Source: Saccharomycopsis crataegensis
Lineage: Eukaryota > Ascomycota > Saccharomycetes > Ascoideales > Saccharomycopsidaceae
Assembly (NCBI RefSeq): GCF_037102585.1
Contig: NW_027043821.1
Span: forward strand, 310,001 to 374,000
Reading direction: 5' to 3'
Length of the DNA stretch: 64,000 nt
The notes under the pieces were generated by a model that was given only the letters and a program-made list of their open reading frames with translations, was not told the origin of the DNA and did no database searches. Both the position numbers and the translations under genes were made by a program. Positions 39,601 through 46,181 of this stretch are shown here, in pieces. How positions within the stretch are numbered: the first letter of the stretch is position 1; each line of letters starts with the position of its first letter.

Positions 39601-41123
39601 AAATTTCGCAAATTCGATGTTACTATTGACTTGAGGATACTAATCGCACAGATAATTATTCCCTTATACTTTTCGGATCTCAATGGTAAGAACTCCATCA
39701 ATTGGTTCAATAAACCAGCAGAGACCAACGTGGTACCCAAAACTTTAAGGTCAGACAAATTCTCAACTACCTGCAAAAACCATACATATGCCCTTTTTGT
39801 TTCTTCAAATTTGTTATCCTGCAAACTGAGCTCCTTAACAGAAATAGTCTCGTCACTAACCTTCACTGTACTTTGGATAGATTTCAAAATTTGAAATAAT
39901 AACCCATGACTAACATTTCCGCTCAACAATTTCAACAATTCATTTCTAAACTCTCTTTTACCAGAAATAGCAGCAAGCGTAAACATAGAGTCGGCATATA
40001 CATTCGGGTTGATGGTTTCTTGGTTTTGCGGTTTTATTAGTTCAATTATTGAAGAAATAATCTTCAAATCTTTTTCAGCCATCTCTTGTTCATCCGCAAG
40101 AGAACGTGAATTGTTTATCAACATATTACATGAGTGAGCAATGATCTTGACTTGTACCCATTTTTCTCTTAACTGCAAGCAATCGAAGGACTGGCTATTA
40201 AATGATTTGGCCACACTCAACTGGACAGAAAACTTTGGTAAATATGTGAAAGGGATTATTTTAGAGGCTTTATCGTAAATTTGTTGAATTGATAATTTTT
40301 GGAGCTCTTCTTGAGATAAATTGAAATTACAGAGACCATCAACAACAACCGTTTGCTTTTGCGATTTCTTCTTCCCAAGCTTTTTGGATTTGGATTGTTG
40401 AGGAGTCGCGGTTGCATCGCGTTTTTGGGCCTTATTCTTTGCTTTATAGGTTTTCGATGAGGCTTGACGTTCTGGGTCACTGGTGAGGGAATGTGAATGT
40501 GACTCGGAAGATGATTTGAAGTATTGAAACTCTAGTCTGCTCCATTTAGACGGTATCTTTTTTTCATTTTTCAAAATATCCAATAAATCATACCGTTCAT
40601 CGTTCTTTTCTGAGTGTCGGGAATATGCTGGGACACAAGTTGATAAAAGCGCCAACATGCCTTTAACACGGTAGGGAATGAAGATATCCAATGATTTTCT
40701 TTTCGCAATTCTATTGGCGATCAAAGTGATGATTCGTAACACATGATATTTTACATTCACACTTGAGCACATGAGTATATCGAAAAGTCTATCGTGAGAG
40801 CTGTATAATGTTTTGCCAGAACAGTGGTTCAACAAAATTTCTGTGAATTTCAATACTGAGACGATGATATGGTCATCATCGCTCGATATTTCGTGCAACT
40901 TAGGAAACTGTTCAGATAGACCATACTTTTCCACCTGATCTTTCAATATCTCATCAAATCTATTCAATAAAGGGACCCAGAACTGCAATCCATTAAATTT
41001 CACGATGATTGGAAGTAGATTGTTGTTGATTTCTGTAATCAAGCTCTCTAAGGGTTTCGCTGCAAGTTCTTTTGCAAACACCAACTTCGACTCCATATCG
41101 TACCTGTTAGCACCAATAATCAT
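30648..41123 (-). CDS. TOM1: Giant HECT ubiquitin ligase Tom1 (HUWE1 homologue)
   Basis: This is a single 3491-residue frame (S. cerevisiae Tom1 has 3268). Tom1 degrades excess ribosomal proteins, excess histones and other unassembled proteins in the nucleus, and influences mRNA export. The C-terminal HECT domain is intact, with [38 protein letters not shown] and the catalytic Cys3458 in [20 protein letters not shown], 34 residues from the end. The N-terminal 1000 or more residues form the alpha-solenoid (DUF908/DUF913 regions). A long Asp/Glu/Ser-rich tract near residues 2050-2280, resembling histone- and ribosomal-protein-binding acidic regions, is followed by a Lys/Glu helix (residues about 2410-2450). 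A tandem ubiquitin-binding motif pair follows, with repeats [16 protein letters not shown] and [16 protein letters not shown]. The first in-frame ATG is at 41123; Met10 is an alternative start. Confidence 0.97.
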   Translation of the reverse strand: [3491 protein letters not shown]

Positions 41124-41624
41124 TGTTTGATTTTGCTAAATATGGGGCGGTTCAGATTGATGTGAATCTCTTGAGAAAAAATAACAGCGACACTTAGGAT
41201 TGTAGATGATTTGTGAAGGCAAATAATTAGCCATCTGTGTGTTTTCTGGCAGCGCTTTTTTTTTCTACTCGTATTCAAATCATCTGCAGCAGGGCTTCGA
41301 ATCAATTCACACAAATAACCGGGTAGCAGTCGATATAGGCCCAAACCACAACAAGATCAACAGGAAATTGGAAGAACCTTTTCCATTTCTCTACAAGATG
41401 AATGTTTCAACTGACTTAGAGCTACGTTACCTATATCAACGATCAACTATATTCACAAACCTCGACGTCAAGGAAAGTGAGTTCCACCACTGCTTGAGTG
41501 CGCTTAGATGGAAAATCTCAACATGTCATGACGGGGAAAAAAAAAAAAAAAAAAATTCTCCTGCTTTCCCTCTCACTCATCCTCCTCATCGCCGAGGCAT
41601 ATGCCATCCTATTGATATAAAAGA
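41124..41624. promoter_or_regulatory. Divergent promoter TOM1 / PRS1 with a PAC box
   Basis: This is a 501-base bidirectional promoter. An A run lies at about 41538-41554. CTCATCGC, an exact PAC box, is at 41585-41592, 33 bases before the PRS1 ATG. PAC usually marks ribosome-biogenesis and nucleotide-supply genes, so it more likely serves PRS1, although a 5' UTR location is possible at this distance. Confidence 0.55.
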
Positions 41625-42818
41625 ATGAGAAATTTAGTGGTGTTTTCTGGCTCCTCGCATCCTGCCCTTGTGAAGGATATCTGTTCGTACCTTTGTATAT
41701 CACCAGGGGATGCTCAGTTAACAAAATTCAAGAACGGGGAGACCTCGGTGACAATCAAGGATTCTGTCAGAAATAAGGATGTTTACGTGGTCCAAAGCTC
41801 GAACGGCCATGTCAATGATATGTTTATCGAACTTCTAATCATGATCAGCGCTTGCAAGTCAGCAAGTGCTAAGAAGGTTACCGCCATCCTACCTTTATTC
41901 CCTTATTCGAGACAACCTGATGTGCCGTTCCAGAAGGCTGGATTACCACATTCCCAAACACAGCCAAACACCCCAATTGTGAACAAGGAAGCTTACTTCA
42001 ATAACCTTTCTGACGCTAGATCAGTCATAAATTTCAAGGAACAAACCAGTAACTACAAAGAATGGGTGGTTCAAACAGGTACATTAATAGCCGATTTATT
42101 GACCCAGCTGGGAGCGGATCATATCATTACAATGGATTTACATGACCCACAGTTCCAAGGCTTTTTTGATATTCCTGTGGATAATTTATATTTCAAACCA
42201 CTATTGATTTCATATATTACCCAAAACGTTCCAAATTACAAGGATTCCGTGGTGGTTTCTCCCGATGCAGGTGGTGCGAAACGTGCTATTTCTATAGCCG
42301 ATACTCTTGGGTTGAATTTTGCGTTGATACATAAGGAAAGAAGAAATATAAGAAGTGCCAAGCACGCTCTGGGATATTCGCTATCGGCAAGTGTCTCATC
42401 TCTATCGCTTGTGCATGACCATAACGCCAACACTGCTAATGCCAACATTGGAAAAAGTACATCATCTACAACTATGTTAGTTGGTGATGTCAAAGATAGA
42501 GATTGTATCATAATAGATGACTTGGTGGATACTTCGTCTACCGTCATCCGTGCTGCCAAGATTTTGAAAGATCAAGGAGCAAAAAGTGTCGTGGCTATCA
42601 TCACTCATGGTGTATTTAGTGGCGATGCTATCGAGAGAATCAAGAGATCTAACATCGATAAGATAGTAGTTAGTAATTCTCTTCCTCAGTCCGAGAATGT
42701 GGCCAAGTTTAGTGGATCTGCTTTCGAGGTTATTGATGTCAGCAGGATCTTTGGAGAAGCCGTTAGAAGAATACATAATGGTGAAAGTGTTAGCATTTTA
42801 TTCGATCATGCGCTATAG
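41625..42818 (+). CDS. PRS1: Ribose-phosphate pyrophosphokinase Prs1
   Basis: The enzyme makes PRPP from ribose-5-phosphate and ATP for purine, pyrimidine, His and Trp synthesis. The 397-residue protein shows the two type I phosphoribosyltransferase-like halves: MRNLVVFSGSSHPALVKDICSYL at the start, ITMDLHDPQFQGFFDIPVDNLY, VVSPDAGGAKRAISIADTL, and the PRPP loop IIIDDLVDTSST. Two insertions interrupt the standard 318-residue core: about 40 residues after FPYSRQPD and about 40 after HKERR. This pattern, the start and the ending RRIHNGESVSILFDHAL match S. cerevisiae Prs1 (427 residues, with such non-homologous insertions) rather than Prs2-4. Prs1 also supports cell-wall-integrity signalling through Slt2. 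Codon 162 is CTG in LLTQ-x-GADHIITMDLHD, where relatives have Ala. A PAC box precedes the gene. Confidence 0.92.
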   Translation: MRNLVVFSGSSHPALVKDICSYLCISPGDAQLTKFKNGETSVTIKDSVRNKDVYVVQSSNGHVNDMFIELLIMISACKSASAKKVTAILPLFPYSRQPDVPFQKAGLPHSQTQPNTPIVNKEAYFNNLSDARSVINFKEQTSNYKEWVVQTGTLIADLLTQLGADHIITMDLHDPQFQGFFDIPVDNLYFKPLLISYITQNVPNYKDSVVVSPDAGGAKRAISIADTLGLNFALIHKERRNIRSAKHALGYSLSASVSSLSLVHDHNANTANANIGKSTSSTTMLVGDVKDRDCIIIDDLVDTSSTVIRAAKILKDQGAKSVVAIITHGVFSGDAIERIKRSNIDKIVVSNSLPQSENVAKFSGSAFEVIDVSRIFGEAVRRIHNGESVSILFDHAL

Positions 42819-43513
42819 TTCTTGAATAATTTCCTTTTTAGATGAATCTTTTTTTTTAGTGGCTTTCGATCTTTCTTTTGAAATTCTTTCATCATCCATA
42901 TTCTTTTTTGACCATTTGCTTTGTTAACTTACATACATGAGTATATACCTATGCAATTATATGACTGTGAGACTGAATAACAATAAGCTACTAGGATTTG
43001 AAAACTATAGACATTTTACTTATTTTGTATTTTGTTCTCTTTTCAAAATGCTGAAACGTTTGACGATTCAATTCAGCTTGAAGCCTCTCGGCAATCAATC
43101 ACCATTCGATGGCATTTTTTTTTCAATTTCTTCCAAACATCGCCATGTGCTCCCAATAACAAAAATTTAAGATTTAATTAAGATTTCCAGCGATCATATA
43201 TTGCCGATTAGAGCCAGCTCAAATGGTTTGAGAGTTTTTACATCTAACTTGGGTGCCCTATATTTTTTTCTTTCGACAGTGTTTCAAAAAATGATTTAAG
43301 CGGCAAATCGATTTTTTTTTTTTTTGTATTGCGCCCAAACGGCGGTTGCCGCCCTTCCCCCTCCTTACAGTGAGTCCCCGACATCTATGTATCTGCACAA
43401 CAAGTTAACTATATAAAAAGTTCAATGTTCGCATCACTGGATGTTTTGTTCTCATTTTACCATTATTTAATCGAATAGATTTGCTACAAGTCTATCATTT
43501 TTTACCAGAACTG
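42819..43513 (+). promoter_or_regulatory. Intergenic region with TATA and a zinc-cluster-like palindrome
   Basis: These 695 bases follow PRS1. GGCGGTTGCCGCC at 43341-43353 has 5-base inverted arms around TTG and contains CGG and CCG triplets, the half-sites of Zn2Cys6 regulators. TATATAAAA lies at about 43410-43418. Both sit in the proper order for a promoter of the following protease-like gene (ATG 43514). A short upstream ATG frame (43425) of 17 codons starts within 10 bases of the TATA box and is probably not transcribed. Confidence 0.5.
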
Positions 43514-44671
43514 ATGCTCAGTCTTCCAAACCAAAGGAAACCAATCACCTTGCCCAGATCAGCTTACAACAAGATTATCGATATGGAGTTTCGGAGGAAT
43601 CCTGCACCTCCTATTGTTTGCAATTTGAGGTATGCCAATGGGTTTTATACTATGACATTATGTATTGGGGGAAATGAAGAAGAAATTGATTTCATTATTG
43701 ATACCGGATCATCAATATTGATGGTGCCTTGTGACTACATTGATGACTGGGATCCTGATTGGAGAGTTCCTTCCGGGAGGAAATACGTATTTGATAACTT
43801 AAGATCCGATAGCTTTGCTACAGACAACAAGCCAATCATCCGATCAATAGCTGGGCCTGGGAGAGTCGAAGGAATAATAGCCCAAGATGATGTGCTAGTA
43901 ATTAATTCATGGACATCTGAAGTGGCTGCCTCAAGACTAAACTTCATGTTGTCAAGTGATGATACGCTTCCTGCAGGAATTTTAGGACTTCTGTATCCAC
44001 AACTTATAGATCGACAGCAAATTCCTTATTCAAATGTTATTGAATATCTTTATAAAGGAGGGAATATTCCGTCTTTTTCTTATTCACTTTATTTGAGAAG
44101 ACAAGGCAGCACAATTGTTCTTGGAGGTTATGATCCTGCCCAATTCCAGGGATCGTTCAAATATTTATCAATTATTCAACAAACCAATAACCAAAAACAA
44201 TTGTTACAATCAAAAATGAAATCGGTGTATTTGGGGAAAACCTCTCTTGGAATTTCCGGGACCGCAAGCTTCAACACTGGAGTTCCACTCATTAGTCTCC
44301 CATACAAAACTGTTGAAAAATTGTATGGGTTACTTGGGATTCGAAGCAAACCTAACTTGCAAAAGAGGACCCAAATTAACTCTAACCTAAACTTTGGAAA
44401 AGATCACTTTTTGACATTTGAGTTCCCCACCACAAAGGGACAAAGTGTGAGGATTCGTGTTCCCTTGAGCTCCTTAATTTCTCATGTTGATGATGATATA
44501 TATGTATTGGACATTTTGTCAAACACTAGTGGGCAAATAATACTTGGGTCACAATTTTTTGAGTCAACAGTTACATATTTTGATTATACAAATAACAGTA
44601 TTGGAATGGTAGAATCGAATGAAATTCTCAATTACTTGGGACCTCAGCCAGCGCAAAGAAGGTTTATATGA
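43514..44671 (+). CDS. Pepsin-like aspartyl protease homologue with degenerate active site
   Basis: The fold is A1 (pepsin/yapsin-like), but catalysis looks lost. The first catalytic motif is intact (Asp63 in IIDTGSSILMVP). The second reads ASFNTGVPLISL, with Asn254 in place of the catalytic Asp, and the flap region (RSIAGPGRVEGIIAQDDVLVI) lacks the usual Tyr-Gly. An Asp-to-Asn change here is the classical inactivating substitution. The first ATG in frame gives 385 residues with no signal peptide. The frame remains open upstream through a hydrophobic stretch (CFVLILPLFN) without any ATG, so a leader may once have existed or be supplied by an unseen exon. The remaining family elements are preserved (YSLYLRRQGSTIVLGGYDPAQFQG, IILGSQFFESTVTYFDYTNNSIGM). 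The frame is intact and the promoter plausible, so I treat it as a functional gene for a pseudoprotease rather than a pseudogene. Confidence 0.8.
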   Translation: MLSLPNQRKPITLPRSAYNKIIDMEFRRNPAPPIVCNLRYANGFYTMTLCIGGNEEEIDFIIDTGSSILMVPCDYIDDWDPDWRVPSGRKYVFDNLRSDSFATDNKPIIRSIAGPGRVEGIIAQDDVLVINSWTSEVAASRLNFMLSSDDTLPAGILGLLYPQLIDRQQIPYSNVIEYLYKGGNIPSFSYSLYLRRQGSTIVLGGYDPAQFQGSFKYLSIIQQTNNQKQLLQSKMKSVYLGKTSLGISGTASFNTGVPLISLPYKTVEKLYGLLGIRSKPNLQKRTQINSNLNFGKDHFLTFEFPTTKGQSVRIRVPLSSLISHVDDDIYVLDILSNTSGQIILGSQFFESTVTYFDYTNNSIGMVESNEILNYLGPQPAQRRFI

Positions 44672-44998
44672 AACATGATATAAGATACGAATTTTGATGA
44701 CTCCAAGTGAATAATATATACCATTTATAGTTCTTTGAATTAATAAACAAAAAGAAAAAAAATACGAAACAAAAAGAATAATAAAGACACAAACTGTAAT
44801 ATAAAAAACCCCCCATCTATAGCAACAAAAAAAAAAAGTCCAATAGTAACAAAATTTAGAAATGAAGAACGCAAAACATGCAAGCAATATATGATAAAGA
44901 ATGCAAGCTTAAAAAAATAGAATAGAAAGAAAAGAAAAAACCAAAAAGATAAGAGAAGAGAACGAAAAGAAAAAAAACAACAACAAAAAAACAGAAAA
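44672..44998. other. Convergent intergenic region, protease-like / CDC14-type gene
   Basis: This is strongly A-rich on the plus strand (many AAAAAGAAA runs, 44750-44998). No gene; the long T-rich minus-strand frames are compositional artefacts. Confidence 0.5.
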
Positions 44999-45877
44999 TT
45001 ACCACTCAATGTTCATTTCACCAAAAGGCTTGCTTGTGACCAATTCTTGTACCAAGTCATCAACATTAGCGATGTACTGCTTCAAGTTAGCAGCCTTTTC
45101 TTTCATGGTTCTTCTAATATACCCATCCTTGTACAAATGCTTGGATTGATTAAGAATAACACTTTCATCGAGGTCCATTTCAAAAGATTTTTCCAAGTTT
45201 ATGTTAGTTTCCGGAATCAAGTAAAAGAACAAAAATTCAAGAATCTTCAACTTGACTTCTTTTGAGGTTGATTTTTTATTGAAAAGATTACAAGTGATCT
45301 CTACACCCCCCAAGGTCTCGAATTTTCGAAGATTTTTCACCGATCTAACGAGACAACAAACAAAAGTTTGCACTGCGCTGCATTGAACCAGAGGCATGTA
45401 ATGCTTATAGTTGACCAAGAAACTTAATAGTAATTTCATGTTGGCTTCTCTGAAGAACAAATTTCTGGATTCTGGATGGAGTAGAAGCACCCCTTGGAGA
45501 ACCTTGTGGGCCAATAAAATGAACTCTTGAGGGTAAATGTTTCCTTTATTGTTGGTCTTGATGTTGAATTGGTTCAAGCAAAAGATCATTCCCGTGGCAA
45601 TATTGTATTCAAAGCTGTTTTGGAGTTTAATGAACTCCCCAAATATCGCGTCGTCCTCATCCGGAACTTTCCACCTTTTAAGGTGATTATACTGGCTCTT
45701 GAGATTCCTGCCATCCTTATATTGGCTAAGCATCTTCAGCTTTTTGTGGTTATTTGTTTGAACACATAGTTGACCAAGCAATGCATCAAGCCGTTGAAGT
45801 CCGTCGTGGATCGATGACGGTTCAAGGGTGTACAAGCGGCTCAAGGAATCATTCAAATATTCTTCGAGTTCCGACAT
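44999..45877 (-). CDS. Cell division control protein 14, SIN component type
   Basis: The 292-residue protein belongs to the family of fission-yeast Cdc14 (the Sid1-kinase partner of the septation initiation network), not to the Cdc14 phosphatase of S. cerevisiae: there is no HCxxGxxR phosphatase loop. The evidence is the run of diagnostic segments EFIKLQNSFEYNIATGMIFCL, LQGVLLLHPESRNLFFREANM and QTFVCCLVRSVKNLRKFETLGG, followed by FNKKSTSKEVKLKILEFLFFYLIPE. In S. pombe this protein is an activator subunit for the GC kinase Sid1, promoting cytokinesis. The protein is predicted all-helical. Codon 163 is CTG in MP-x-VQCSAVQ, where homologues tend to have a small residue. I leave the symbol blank to avoid confusion with the phosphatase gene name. 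Confidence 0.83.
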   Translation of the reverse strand: MSELEEYLNDSLSRLYTLEPSSIHDGLQRLDALLGQLCVQTNNHKKLKMLSQYKDGRNLKSQYNHLKRWKVPDEDDAIFGEFIKLQNSFEYNIATGMIFCLNQFNIKTNNKGNIYPQEFILLAHKVLQGVLLLHPESRNLFFREANMKLLLSFLVNYKHYMPLVQCSAVQTFVCCLVRSVKNLRKFETLGGVEITCNLFNKKSTSKEVKLKILEFLFFYLIPETNINLEKSFEMDLDESVILNQSKHLYKDGYIRRTMKEKAANLKQYIANVDDLVQELVTSKPFGEMNIEW

Positions 45878-46181
45878 TCTCTTGTATCATTAAATTGGTC
45901 CAATGCTTTAATAAGCTTTCTGATTTGTGGTAGAGATAGCTCTCCTTTTTTTATTTTTTACTTTTTTTTTTCTTGCATCGTGGTGTTCGATCCTGGCCAT
46001 TGGCGGAGCTTTTTTTTATTTACATTTTACTGTTTTGGGACACGAGCATCGAGCCCGCGGATCCCTATTATGTCATGTCACAGTCGGCTGTCAAATCAAT
46101 ATATTACCGTACCGTCTACTTAAAATAGGACCATGACAAAGAAAAAGAATATACCATGATGGTGTTTTAAATAAAAATATC
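45878..46181. other. Intergenic region upstream of the CDC14-type gene
   Basis: These 304 bases include T runs near 45948-45971 and 46009-46020 and a GC-rich patch at about 46040-46065 (GAGCATCGAGCCCGCGGATCC). No gene was seen. Confidence 0.45.

Noticed and set aside
33190-41100. Many frames on the opposite strand of TOM1
   Set aside because: They are antisense shadows of the long TOM1 frame with no independent motifs or promoters.
43425-43478. Short ATG frame (17 codons) just upstream of the pseudoprotease gene, considered as a signal-peptide exon
   Set aside because: It starts within 10 bases of the TATA box, ends in a stop, is in a different frame from the gene and contains no 5' splice site.
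44564-45009. Hydrophobic, Phe-rich minus-strand frames in the gap before the CDC14-type gene
   Set aside because: These come from A-rich plus-strand sequence; apparent membrane helices are compositional artefacts.
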